Shown here in pieces: positions 18,488 through 30,834 of a DNA stretch of 64,000 nt (position 1 is its first letter; every line of letters begins with the position of its first letter). The stretch lies in contig NC_134109.1 in assembly GCF_040939455.1 (NCBI RefSeq), forward strand, positions 33,683,501-33,747,500, written 5' to 3'. This DNA is from Microcebus murinus. Lineage: Eukaryota; Chordata; Mammalia; Primates; Cheirogaleidae. A program made the translations under genes and the position numbers. Under the pieces are notes generated by a model. That model saw only the letters and a list, made by a program, of their open reading frames with translations, did not search any database and had not been told where the DNA came from.

Positions 18488-21279
18488 TAATTGTTTTTCT
18501 CTGTTTTTCCAGTTCCAATTGAATGGAGATTAATTCAGCAGATAGTTAAATCAGGTTGTACTTTTCTGCAGAATTATAGTGTAATTTTCATTGGAAAAAG
18601 CATTGTTGGCTACTTTTAGTAAAAGAAAAGGTAGAAAGATTCCATTTTAAATCTGATTGTAGATCAAAAACCAATGCCAGCTATTCAGCAGGGAAACCAA
18701 GCACAGAGAAGCCATGACCTGTATACATTTCAGGAGTGGAGCTACTTCAGCTTTGCTCTAGGCTTTCCGTGATGTCCCCAGGATGTCCCCATCTGTGTAT
18801 ACTGTTTCAAAGATGATCGATGCCCCCATTAGGGCTGAGAACTACTGTTTTCAGATATGAATTTGGGGTATGTTCACCCTGTGGTGGTGGTGAAGTATCT
18901 TGTATTTTCCCAGGGATAAATGCAGTCATCTGGAATTTTTTGGAAATGTGACAGCTTGAGTGTTAATGGAAATTGGGTAGGGGGGAGTGGGAGTCTGTGG
19001 AGCCAGCATGAAGTGTTTCAGTTGGCTTTTCTGACTGTCTAATTCAGAGGGATATCTATACATGACTTTAAAATGTTCTCTATAAATGTTTGCTATTTAC
19101 CATTCCAATCTGGTCTCTCTCCCCACAATATTTTATTATAAAAAAATTTCAAAACCATGGCAAAGTTGAAAGAATTCTATAGCGAACATCCATATAGCCA
19201 CCACCTAGATTCTCATGTGGCCTTTTTCTTTTAACTGTGTTGGTTTTTGTCTGTAATTACATGATAGTTCTTAAAATGATGGCATTTACTCATCACTCAT
19301 TAAAGTTGTTCTCTGTGAAACTTAGTACTTTGAGGTTAATTCTTCATAGCACGCTGAAGTATAGCATTTACCTAGATGACTTTTTCCTGAGATTCCTACC
19401 ACACTAATAAATGTATTTTTTGCATAGGTCTATTACAATTGTAGGTTGCAATTCTGATTGCACCTCTGAGAAGGTCTGACTGTTGTGGCCCCCTCTTTTG
19501 ACAATCATACCTCCAGCCCAACCTTTCAGCTTTGAACAGAAAGCCTTGTGTTCTAGCTCTTCTCTCCCATTTCAATAACTACAAATGACGATCTTACCAT
19601 AAATTCATGCAACTTTCAGTCACTTACGGAAGAAAATTGGGATAACAATTTGAAAAATCAAAATTTTAAAATAATCCAGAAAACAGGCTTTCATTTCAAA
19701 CTCGAACTCTCAATTAAATTATTTCTGAGGAAAAGAAATCCAGTTACCAGGTGGTAAGTCTCTCTGATTTTCTGCTTGTTTTAGTTGAGGTACAAGAAAT
19801 TAAAGTAGAAAGAAAAGAGAAAGATGGGAAAAAAAATAGACATTTTGCCCTTGAATTATCAGAATTAGTTGAACTATCCATTTCCTTCTCCCTTAGGTAT
19901 ACACCTCAGTTGCAGTAACCAGGCAGTCACTTACCTAGAGGTGAGGCTGAAATAGATCTCTGGAGATCTCCTGGATGTCAATTAGGAGAACAATCTCCAA
20001 ATAGCACGTTTCCGCTCTTTTCACATTTCTTTAGCAGAAGGTGTTTATGTCTACCTGGCAGGCAACTAACCACTTAGTGAAAAGAAGCGCAGGTCAGGCA
20101 GCTCTGGCATTGTTCTAGGGCTCCTGCATCATAATTGTCATGTGCTGACATAGCCTCTGAAGTAAGAGAAGAGCGCCAGGAGGGAGCAGCCTCGCAGCCC
20201 CACCACTGAGATGAAGTGTGGCCAGCATTCCTGTGGAGCCCAGACACCTGGGGAGCTGGAGTCGGGTGGTGATGTGAAGTTCTCAGAGGCTTCCTTGGAG
20301 AGAAAAGTCAATTTAGCAATAGCATAATCATGGAAAAGATGTCATACTGCAAAAGTTGAAAATACTTTTTATCATTTATCATTCAATTAATAATTTATCA
20401 ATCTCCTTATGTCCTAATTTTCAGAGATTTAAACATATTTAAGGCATGTTGAGCCTCTGAAGAAAAGCTTAAAAAGAATAGCATTCTTAGAGGGTGACAC
20501 TGCTTAGAAACACAGCTGAGGGCTGGTTGTGCTAGCTTGAGTGTTTCATGGTATCAGGCTCTGGTGATAGCTCAATGCCTGTAACTGGTGCGGTGTGCAG
20601 GCAAGAGCAGCCTCCTTCTGTGCAGGCCTGATGGGTTTCCCTGTTTTTTTTTGCCTTTGATGCTCTGTTTTCCCTTTCAGATGGACAAATTCTTTCTTTA
20701 GTCATACCTCTAGTACCATTGACTAAGTTTCTAGTCATCTATTTCTTCATTCGGTATATTTATTGCATGATCACCACTTGTCATGTTCCTGTTGTTCTTT
20801 CCCCAGGGCCAGGAAACATTTTTGCATAAATCTGATTTTATCTCTTCAGTGTTGATGATATTAATTCTGTGGTACAAAGATACCATCTGATGATGCCCTT
20901 TGGTATCATCTCACTTCCATTTTTTTTTTTTTGAGGCTACTATTATATTAAAAAGTGAAGAAATACCAAAAGAGGGAAATAAAAATCGTGGCATATTTTA
21001 AATATTTACCTTTAAAATATTAATGCTTTTTAAGATGCACAAAATACAAAACTGTATGTATAACTTCATTTGGAGATGTCATAAGTCTGAATTTGAGGCA
21101 CTTTGTCAAAGTGAAGTCTGTGCTCAATTAGCCTTTTGTCCTTGCCCCTCAAGGTGGGCCTGCTTGTGCATACCTGCATGGGGTCCTCTCAGCTTGTGTT
21201 CTAAGCTTGGGATATGAAGGTTTCCTACCACATTTGGTCTCTGACTCCCTGGTGAGTGCTATGCAAGATCAGTTTTATT
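18488..21279. other. intergenic DNA between GPHN and GARIN2
   Basis: Largely unassigned. 19130-19240 resembles an old L1M end (GCAAAGTTGAAAGAATTCTA then ATAGCCACCACCTAGATTCT). Candidate GARIN2 5' exon signals are noted separately. Confidence 0.4.
19935..20210 (-). other. candidate GARIN2 first exon / promoter-proximal region
   Basis: CACCTCTAG|gtaagtgac on the minus strand at 19935 is a near-perfect splice donor in otherwise repeat-free DNA. The sequence to its right is moderately GC-richer than its surroundings. Its distance from the GPHN 3' end (about 6.5 kb) is close to what I recall for the human FAM71D start. The right boundary is arbitrary and no TATA box or CpG island is evident. Confidence 0.25.
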
Positions 21280-21930
21280 GGTCAGTTCAGTAATAGGTAC
21301 CTACTACTTAACTGGGCACCATGCCATGCTGGGCTACAGAGATGAACAATCTCTGCACTCAAGAAACTTACCATCAAGTGGAGAAGGGGTTGCATAAAAC
21401 AGATTATTTCAGTGTGATGCAGTGATAAGATAGAGAGGTGCCCAGGGGACTTTGGGAACATAGATGAAGGGCATTCTGTCCAATCTGGGGATTTAGGGAA
21501 GGCTTCCTAGAGCAGTTAATGTCCAAGCTAAATTGCCAAAGATTAGCCAGCTTGAGCAAAGGCACTGAAGGCATAAAATGACAGGGTTAGAGGGAGTAAC
21601 TACAAATGGTCTGAGGTTACATAAAGTTGGAGGGGAGAAAAAAATGAAGCTGGGAGGGAGAGACTAGATTGTGGAGGGCTTTGAATGCCATAACTCGATG
21701 GTGGGACCCCATCTGCTGCAGTGGTTTTCTGATAGAGTTCCACATGGGGAGAGGTATGTTCTGGATTGATCATTCTGATAGTAGTGTGAAGGATAGATTT
21801 GGGGAGGGCAGTTCTGCACAGAGCCCAAGGCAATGGCAGTAGGAATGGAAAGGAAGGGGTTAATTTAGGAACTTTTAGTAGCATTGAGAGAATTTGGTGA
21901 CTCATTGGATGTGGGCAGTTAGAAGTAAGA
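21280..21930. repeat. ancient interspersed repeat, family not named
   Basis: Shows the widespread mammalian phrases GGGCACCATGCCATGCTGGG and GTGGAGGGCTTTGAATGCC. The same family appears, diverged, near 48230-48730 and 55050-55500. Confidence 0.5.
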
Positions 21931-22099
21931 TGACTCAAAGATTTCTCGTTTGGGAAAGTGGGTGAATGATGGTGCCATTAACCAGGAAACAACATGGGCA
22001 GAGGAACAGGTGTAGGAGGCGAAGAGAATGAGGTGCTTGTTTGCAGGAACCCTGGTTTAGCGTGGTGCCTTGTCTTCAACTGCTGTTTAGTATTAATAA

Positions 22100-23170
22100 A
22101 TAACTTTTTGCTTTTTTAAACCTTCAGTGGCTTCCCAATGCTCTTAGAATATGTGACGTATGTCATAAGGTGTGTGTATATATTTAGTATGTCTATGTGT
22201 TTGTGAGCAGGATCTGGCTCCATCTTGGCTTCAGTTCTCTCCAGCTATATTTCAGACCACTTCCCCTGCTCCCCATCATACTTCTGTCTCCTTTCTGACA
22301 TTGAATTCAAGCCCTTTCCTCTGTCTGAAATGCTCCTCTCCCAACTTTTCACATGTGGGGCTTATTTTCACTTTTCAGAACACAGCTCAAATGTCATCTG
22401 AGTAGAGAGCCCTTTCTTAATCAATTGATAAGTGATTGTCTCAGCCCCAAAGCCACCATTGTATATTCTGCCTTGTAATGCTGGGGCTGCAATTCTGCAA
22501 ACTACATTTCTTTCTCCAGCTGGCTTTCTGTTAGGTTCAACAATAGGTTGCACTAGACTTGAGGGAGCTTGGAAAGCAGGAGAGAAGAAAGAATTCCTTC
22601 CCACTGAATTGTTGTTTCTGTCAGTGTTGCTCCGGCAACAGCAATCAGTTCTAGCTTGCATTTCTTTTTCTTCACTCTCAGAGTCAGCAGCTGGGCAGTG
22701 CCCTCTCCTTAGAGGGCAGAGTCCTAGCTCCAAAGGATCTGACCTTTGAGCTTCTGCAGTCTATTCCCCCAACCTCTTCATCCCAACCCCCCAGCTCTAG
22801 TTGTGGTAGTTGCTTTCTCCAGTCTCTGATATTTCAGTGTTTCCTTTGTGCTTTTCCAGGCCTCCAGCACCTATGTAACTTATTCTTACACTGAAGTCTC
22901 TCTATTGAAATAGTTGATTTCTGCCTTTTTAAAGATGACTGGATCTTGACACACCCACTGAATCTGATTTAGGCCTCCACTCAGTCACTCTCTAACATGT
23001 CATTGGATTTTCTTTATAGACTTTTCCTAATCTGTATTTAATTTTTTTTCCTTTCTCATAATCTATCTCCTCCACTTGGATATCAGAGATTTTGTCTCAT
23101 TCATCATTGTATCCTCAGTGCCTAGCATGCAGCCTGACATACTGTAGGAGCTTGATAAATAAATTGAATT
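22100..23170 (+). repeat. L2 3' region, fragmented
   Basis: L2 phrases occur in order: CAGTGGCTTCCCAATGCTCT, TCTCCTTTCTGACATTGAA, AACACAGCTCAAATGTCATC and, at the 3' end, CAGTGCCTAGCATGCAGCCT with GGAGCTTGATAAATAAATTG. Small ORFs at 22172-22749 are chance. Confidence 0.65.
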
Positions 23171-23960
23171 ATTACAAAAGACTACAGGAGAAATATTGGT
23201 AAATGACCATACAAGATGGCCAGGATTGAACAATTCTCTAACCTTTTGGTTCTAGGCCAAGTTATTGATGAACTCTGAAACAATATAACACTCTTAGACA
23301 GTCAAGTATAATATGTTTTATAAATGTTAGAATGCAATGCATTATTTAATCTAGACCCATCATCTTTGAAATAATATGATACACAGTTTATATGCTTTGA
23401 ATTCTATACTTACATAACCCCCCACTTTCTATAATTGGGAATGATAATGACTTACCTTGTTAGGGTTTCATGAAGATCAAGAGTTGGTAATAGGTTAGAT
23501 CTACAAAGTTTTGTTGGTTAGCAAATAATTTTAAAAACGAAAGCAATCCAAAGAATCCACTTATTGTAACATGCAACATTGCCAGGCATTTCATTTAGTT
23601 GGTAAATTTAATCCGTTTATGTTCTTTTTTTCATTGTGGATATGGTTGAAGTAACCAAAACATAGAGCCAAAAAATATGGTTAAAAGGAATTGCTTAGCT
23701 TCTACACATCTATAGTCTTTTATGAATCACTACTAAGACAAAGAAGACTTATAGTATATCATATATGCTTAATTCTTAAATAATTTTGGTCAAATAAATG
23801 CAAATAGATTAGATGACACTGATGTCCAGTGTTCTAAGTAGAACCATTTCACTGAACCTTTTAAAAATAAATCCCTTGTATTCACTTCAAATGTATTCAT
23901 ATCTTTTCCCTTTTCTATCTCAGAAGGAAAAAAATATCCCTTTTTTAAGGGTCCTTAAAT
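23171..23960. other. AT-rich intergenic DNA, nothing recognised
   Basis: No gene, repeat family or obvious regulatory site was seen in this stretch. Confidence 0.4.
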
Positions 23961-24900
23961 CCAGCTCCTTTCCTTGTCTTTCTCCAATTTAGGACCCTAC
24001 TTTTGCATTTTTAATATGCCCACAACTATTATTTCTCCATTTGCAAAACCCACAAGCAAAAATCTTTCCTCTATCTTGTTAATCAGTTCAAGCTACCATC
24101 TTGTGCATATCTTTCTTTTCTCATGCACAAGTTGCAAAGAATTCACACTCAAGTTTCTACTTTGCAATGTAGCTTTTGCTTTCAACCCACTACTGAAATT
24201 GCACTCTTACAATTCACAAATAATTGCCTGATCAATAGGTCTTTTTCAACCTTTGTTATTCTTGATATTTCTTTTGCATATGACAGTTGATTATCCTTCC
24301 TCCTTGGTTTATGGGACCCTGCATGCCTTTTATTCTCTTCTGCAAACTTCTCTTCCTCTCATTCCATTCATTGCTTTTCCCTCTAACACCCCAAGGCCCT
24401 GTCCTTTTTTCTTGGCAAGGCTTTCCTTTATAATCTTTTCCATCCAACCTTACATTTCAAATATCACCTATATGTGATGATTCTCAAAGTTGTGTCCAGC
24501 CAAGTTTGAATCTTTTGTGAACTTCTACCCTGTACTTTCAAATACCAACAGGACACATATACCTTAGTAAACTGGAATCTCAAACACATGCCCAAAGCTG
24601 TCAGCTCTTCCACAAAATCCATTTTTTCTGACTTATTCATCTATCCTGACTTTCCCATAACCATCACCCCTACCTCATCTATACAACCACTTCTTAGCTG
24701 ATATCTCTCACTCCAGTTTCTCTCCAGTCTAAATCTATCCTACTCAATGCTGTCAGAGTTACTTTCCCTAAAAAGATAATTGTCATTATGACACTACCCT
24801 AATCAAGAATCTCTAACAGTTTTATTGTCTTTAGAATAAATCTAAACTTCTTAAATTGGTATTTAAAAACTTTATAGTTTGGGCCTTAAATAAGTACTTT
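23961..24900 (+). repeat. L2 ORF2-derived fossil
   Basis: A pyrimidine-rich sequence with degraded L2 reverse-transcriptase-region phrases, e.g. TCACTCCAGTTTCTCTCCAG, ATTATGACACTACCC and TTTAGAATAAATCTAAACTT. The small plus-strand ORFs here come from it. Confidence 0.6.
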
Positions 24901-24929
24901 TCAGTCTTACAAACGTATCAATTTTCTGT

Positions 24930-25140
24930 TTCTATGGCTTAGTGTTTAAGAGTCCATATTGTTAAGTTTCAATCCTTACTTTTTTTCTATACTATCTGTG
25001 AGACTATGGACAAGTTTCTTAATCTTTCTGTGCCTCATTTCTTCACCTGTAATATAGGAATAACAATGTGAAAATTAAACATATGGAAAGTGCTTAGAAT
25101 AATACCTGGCATACAGTAAGCTCTACATAATGTGTTTTAT
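24930..25140 (-). repeat. MIR
   Basis: Reverse MIR: TGAGACTATGGACAAGTTTC, CTGTGCCTCATTTCTTCACC, then ATAATACCTGGCATACAG. Confidence 0.75.
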
Positions 25141-25429
25141 TGCATAAATATTTGCTGATGCTTACACATATGCACATATACCAGGAATTCTTCTAAGGAC
25201 TTGGGGATAATGTTGATTAACAATATTAATAAAAATCCCCACCTTTGTGGAGCTTACTATGTGCCAGGTGCTGTTCTAAGCACATTTCATATGTTTAATT
25301 TTCATAACGACCCTATAAACATTGTTATTCTTATATTACAATATAAGAATTATTTATTCTATAATTATTTGTTCTATAATAAAATAATTATTACTAATTG
25401 TCTATAATTCTGTTTTTTGAATATCCTTC

Positions 25430-25790
25430 TTCCTGTGCCACCATCTTCAAAATTTTATCCTTCCTTCAAGATCCACTAAAATGCGATCTACCCCTTGAAA
25501 TCTTACCTTGTAGGAAGTTCTCATTTGAACTTCTCCAACCTTTAAATCTGAATTGTGGCATTTATGATATTCTATATACTCTACCCTGTATTATCAAATA
25601 TCAATATATTAAATATTAATATTTTATAAATATATTAAATATTAAGGCTACTTGCATATATTTTTAAAAATCTCCTGATGGAGTATAATGTTGGGTCCCT
25701 TGCCCTATTCATCTTTATAAATAGTAGCATGACATACGTTGTAACCAAGTACATAGTAGTTGTTTAATAAATATTTCTTGAATGAATATA
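25430..25790 (+). repeat. L2 3' end
   Basis: TCCTTCCTTCAAGATCC and, at the end, AAGTACATAGTAGTTGTTTA with ATAAATATTTCTTGAATGAA are L2 terminal features. An AT-rich stretch interrupts it. Confidence 0.6.
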
Positions 25791-26584
25791 AAGGATTCTT
25801 TGCATACTCTTTCATTTGACCTCTATTAACTAAACTTAACTTCTTTAATAATAAATACAAAAGAAAATTTAAAATATAAGATTTTATTTTCAACTCTGGA
25901 AATATCAAATATCTGTATCAAATATTTTTTTACTACTTGCCTTTGTTACCATCATTTGGTACCTTGTTTACTGGTAGGCCAATTTTGAAATTTGCTTTAC
26001 TAAACACATTTTACAGCATATTTAACATCTCCCTGTTACTACCATTTGAAAAGTGCCTGTAAATTTATAGTAAAGGAATCATTGTGTAGAGAGTATATTT
26101 TATTTGTTATATTAATATATTCTATGGTCAGCACATATTTTCCCCATTTCTCACTTCCTAACGTAATAAAAAAAAATGTCCAGGTATTCATCTATAAGCT
26201 TCTGGTTGCTTACTTATTTTTTTCCTCTGTTCTAAAAACTGTAGATCTGAAATTTGCTTTTATAGCATCTAAAATAAGAATTAATTTTTTTCTAGTCATT
26301 AAATATACTTCCTCTAATATTGCTTGCTATTTTCTAGACCAGACCAACTGCAGGTTCTCTTACTTTCTAATCTGTATTTTCACAACATTATAGATCAAAA
26401 TGTTATTTTTTCCAAACATTATATAAGACATAGCGTTACATTATATCATATTTTAAATCTCCTTTATACCATTTAACATTGGTAGGCCATCTTAACTATA
26501 CATTTTATCCAAGTAGAACAACATCAGAATGGAACCCCATTTTCCTTTTTTAATAACAAGGCCAACACAATACATTTTTAAATA
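25791..26584. other. AT-rich sequence just downstream of the GPHN poly(A) region
   Basis: No gene or named repeat was recognised. A 115-codon open frame at 26046-26393 has no start context or family resemblance and is taken as chance. Confidence 0.4.
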
Positions 26585-27440
26585 ATGATCAAGGATTTTT
26601 TTTTTATTCATTAAGTTTCAGTATCATTACAGAAAATGTTATGGTACAGAGTTGTTTAACATTATTTTGTCTTTGCTCTTGATTTTCACATGAATGCTGG
26701 TAACACTAATATCTGTACAAGATCAGTCTTTGATTTTATTTTTTTGTTCTGTACAATTTTAAAGGTATTGGTTAAAAAGGCTGTCAGCACTTAAGGAAGC
26801 ATTTTTTCTTCAGTTTGTTTGTTCAAATAAAAGGTATCCAGATACTGCCCAAGAGTACTGTGCCGTGAGGCTACTAGGGTAAGAAACCTCCCTGGACGCT
26901 CCGCAGGGTGTGGTTCTTGAGGCAGGGCAGGGCCTCCACCCTGTTAGTCTTCTTTTGGCACTGTGCACATAAACACGAGATACATGATAAAGAACAAGCA
27001 AAAGCTCTCTGTAAAGCAGTTATGAAGCATACTAAGGGAAATCCAAGTGTTGCCTACGCTAGTATAAATAAGCAGACAGCCTTGATTTAAGAGCATAAGT
27101 AGTTGTATTTTAAAGATGAGGAAAAACACAAGTTCTGCAGGCACCTACCGCTGTCTACTAAAAGCTATCGCTATCAGACCTAGCATTGAACACACAAAGC
27201 AATTTGCAAGAAAGGAAAAATTTGCTTTGATATAATCAGAATAGAGTTGTCTGTTAAGATTTATTTTTAGATTTTTTTTTCTTTAAAAGGTATTTAAATT
27301 GATTTGAAATATAGTTCAAGATGTTGACTATACAGATCAACTTTTATCCAAATCAGAAAAACTAGCTGTGCCGTTGCATATTACAGGATACAGTCAATGA
27401 TATGTGGACATGCATCAAAGCTTTCTCCTTCTGGTGACCA
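26585..27440 (-). other. GPHN: GPHN 3' UTR with candidate poly(A) signals
   Basis: No repeat family is recognised in the roughly 850 bases downstream of the gephyrin stop. Minus-strand AATAAA hexamers occur at 27260-27265, 26735-26740 and 26603-26608. The last is followed by an A-rich stretch. I place the main 3' end just past 26603 by inference, so the exact boundary and any use of the proximal signals are uncertain. Small open frames here are chance. Confidence 0.55.
26603..26608 (-). terminator. GPHN: candidate distal GPHN polyadenylation signal (AATAAA)
   Basis: A canonical AATAAA hexamer lies on the minus strand about 830 bases after the gephyrin stop. It is the last such signal before sequence with no UTR-like character. 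Alternative hexamers are at 26735-26740 and 27260-27265. Confidence 0.45.
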
Positions 27441-27590
<150 letters not shown>

Positions 27591-27924
27591 TCATTACGGC
27601 AGCATAAGCATTATGGCATATACATTTCGAGCCCTTGTAGACATTTTCAAGATGAAAACTGACAAAATTACAGGGCTTCAAGAGGAGGAGAGATGATTAG
27701 ACTTCCTAGTACCTTTTTAAGAGGCCACACTACTATATCCTACCACCTTGTCACTAAAACTTTTAAAGTGAATATTATAAATTCTTGCTTAAAAGAATAA
27801 AACCAGACTTTTATAGAATTATGTAAAATGCCACAGAATTTTTCAATTCAGGCTTAAATGTAACGTGTGTCTGAAAAAAAAAAGAGGCTTTTTAAATCCA
27901 TTAAAATAATAATGGTAGCAGCTA

Positions 27925-28070
27925 TCATTTCTTTGCTAAAGTGCCAGACAAGGTACTAGGCACTTTGCATTAACTATTTTATTTGATTCTCACAAGACTT
28001 ACCAGTGAGTCTTAGATAACTAAGTGATAGCCAATTTGCATGCAGGTCTCTCTGATAGCAAAGCCCATGT
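27925..28070 (+). repeat. MIR fragment in GPHN intron
   Basis: CTATCATTTCTTTGCTAAAG, ACTAGGCACTTTGCATTAAC and TTTGATTCTCACAAGACTTA follow the MIR core order. Confidence 0.6.
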
Positions 28071-28686
28071 ACTTAGTCACTATGTTAGTTGATGTTTTCA
28101 TCTGATAGGATCTTTGTTTTCATTTGATAGGATCAGAAAAAATATAGTTTTTCTGCAGTTGAATCAAAAGTTGGGAAAGATATGACTAGAGAAGTTGGGG
28201 ATAAAACTTTAAAATCTAGAGGAGGTACCTATAGAACTCTGAATTATCAATATTGATTTCTCTGCCCTTAAAGTTTACCAATATCTACAGTATAGTAAAG
28301 GCTACAGAGAATCCCATTATAAATTGGGCTTTAATCTCACATTACAAGGTGGCATAGCCACAATCCTCTCCTTTTTCTACAACCGGCATTATGTACAGAA
28401 CTTATTGGTTGAACAAACAGATCAAAATCTTCTGTAATTCTAGATTTATATTTCAAATATTTATCTAGAAAAATGGCTCAATGAGATAACTAAACTTCTG
28501 TTAATTTTTTTTTACTCTTGTCCTGTTATGCTGTACTGTTTAGGTGCAATTTAATGTATCTAACCTTTCAAAAAGAAAAATTTACATTAATTACAAAATT
28601 AGTTATAACCAAGGAAGACTATTATATATAAATTTGTGTTTTAACAGGATGGGTACATAGGGGATACTTGTAGATGTGAATGACTA

Positions 28687-28785
<99 letters not shown>

Positions 28786-30034
28786 CTACAGAATAAAGAG
28801 AAAAAGAAAACAAATTGGGTCACCTGATCATCTCTTAAAACTACAGGGTGGTAGAGGTTATGTAAGAATATGGTAGACATGAAAAATATCTTTTGTATTC
28901 TGCTACTTCCATAATTGCCACCTTATGTTCTTAATACAGGAAGTCTAGGAGTTGGGTTGCTCTGGTGAAAAAAGAAAAGAAGGCTAAGAAGCTGGTGTTC
29001 ATAGTGGGGAAAAGGAGAGATGAAAAAGATAAAGTCTATTTTTGGAGTATCTTTTTATGGGTTGTGAGAACCTACTGGTCTTTGACCTATAAATTGAGAA
29101 ATTGAAGCAGATATCTTAACACTGAAAATAAAGAGGCAGACCTAAAGAAACAAATTTAATATCCATTCTTCCAACCTCCCTGCCTCCCTCCTTCCATATA
29201 TCTATACATGTATTAAATATTTACTGAGAACCTAATATGTGGTAGGCACTATTTAGCTACTCATTCATATACCCATCTTCAACATAAAAGGGATTAAGTA
29301 CTTTCTTTTTCCATTGAATATGTGCTCCTAGAGTCCTAATACTGATATACAATCCCATTAAGGCAAATAAAAGTAGTCTCTACTAAAAGTTATGCCATTT
29401 TGGTTTAGTCACATCATGTGCTTTTCCTCTGGAATCCAGAATAAAATTCAATTTTAGTGTTTCTTTCCTTGAATAAATTAGACAGAAGTCTTTCATTTGA
29501 TATTGCTTATATTTATACTCTTAGCTACTGATAGGATAACTTGCTATTATTCCTAAATACTTTTGTGCGTATCTTAGGGCAAATCTCTTTTTCTCTCTTA
29601 TTAATGTAATCTCTGTGTGTACGTGTGTGTGTGTATGTGTTCTTCAGTACTAAACTACAAGGGCTACTCACATGACAGTTTTATTTGCTAATGTTTCAGC
29701 AAGGTTTTTCCCCTAGAAATTGTACTGATTGGTTTATGGTAGTATAGTGGAATAAGTGTAATTTGGGATGGTATCAGACACCTAGGTTCTACTCCCAGCT
29801 TTACTGCTAACTGGTGTGCTATTAATATATTAGCAAGTTATTTTGCTTTCCCAAACCTATTTGTTCATCTACAAAACTGGGTTATATTACACAAAGGTTA
29901 AAGTGTCTCCAAGCTTTATGATCCTAAGATTTTTAAACTGTTATTTTTCTACCAATTTAAAAATGATTATTTGTTTAAAGGAAGATGTTTATATAAATTT
30001 AAGAAACAAGAATCAACTGCTTCAAATTGAAGTG
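28786..30034. other. GPHN intron segment
   Basis: Contains a reverse MIR at about 29740-29930 and a short interrupted (TG)n at 29613-29640. Otherwise unassigned. Confidence 0.5.
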
Positions 30035-30048
30035 ACTAAGATTTTTTT

Positions 30049-30373
30049 TTTTTTTTGAGACAGAGTCTCACTTTGTTGCCCCGGCTATAGTGAGTGCCAT
30101 GGCGTCAGCCTAGCTCACAGCAACCTGAAACTCCTGGGCTCAAGCGATCCTGCTGCCTCAGCCTCCCGAGTAGCTGGGACTACAGGCATGTGCCACCATG
30201 CCCAGCTAATTTTTTCTATATATATTAGTTGGCCAATTAATTTCTTTGTATTTATAGTAGAGATGGGGTCTCGCTCTTGCTCATGCTGGTTTCGAACTCC
30301 TGACCTCGAGCAATCCGCCCGCCTCGGCCTCCCAGAGTGCTAGGATTACAGGCGTGAGCCACCGTGCCCGGCT
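30049..30373 (-). mobile_element. Alu, lemur-type with TSD
   Basis: Poly(T) lead, TATATTAGTTGGCCAATTAA in the middle, GCCCGGC end. The direct repeat actaagattttttt flanks it (from 30035 and from 30374). Confidence 0.93.
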
Positions 30374-30834
30374 ACTAAGATTTTTTTCTAGTCTCTTTTG
30401 CAGTTAGAGATGAAACTCACTAGATATTTTGGGTATTTTACTAAAATGCAGAATGCTTTATTAACCCATATACTTATTTGTATCAACATTATAATAGTTC
30501 TGTACATGACTTACATGACTTAGCTTAAGAAAGCACCTGTTTACTTTGAGCTTCTATGAGCTTCATTGCTTAAAAGAATGATGCACCTTGGATAAACATA
30601 GACATACACATTTTGGTGAATAAAACATTGCAAATGATTGATGTTTCACTTCTGATGATTCCTTTTATTCATTCAAAATTGAGTAGTATGCTGTGGACTA
30701 GGCCTGTTTCTTCTGTTTGTTGAATATTTTGCCAGGTACATAGTAGTCAATTGAGATAAAATTGTATAATTTGCTATAGTAATATATGGTATGGTCTATA
30801 TGTAAATGTCCAAGGGAGAAGAAAATTAGCTAAA

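Noticed and set aside
20921..20932. T12 run considered as a mini-insertion
   Set aside because: No TSD or element body is visible around it.
22432..22749. Opposed ORFs of 105 and 121 codons
   Set aside because: They lie in an L2-derived region, with no start context, splice frame or family resemblance.
26046..26393. 115-codon plus-strand ORF
   Set aside because: AT-rich chance frame just past the GPHN poly(A) region, with no recognisable domain.
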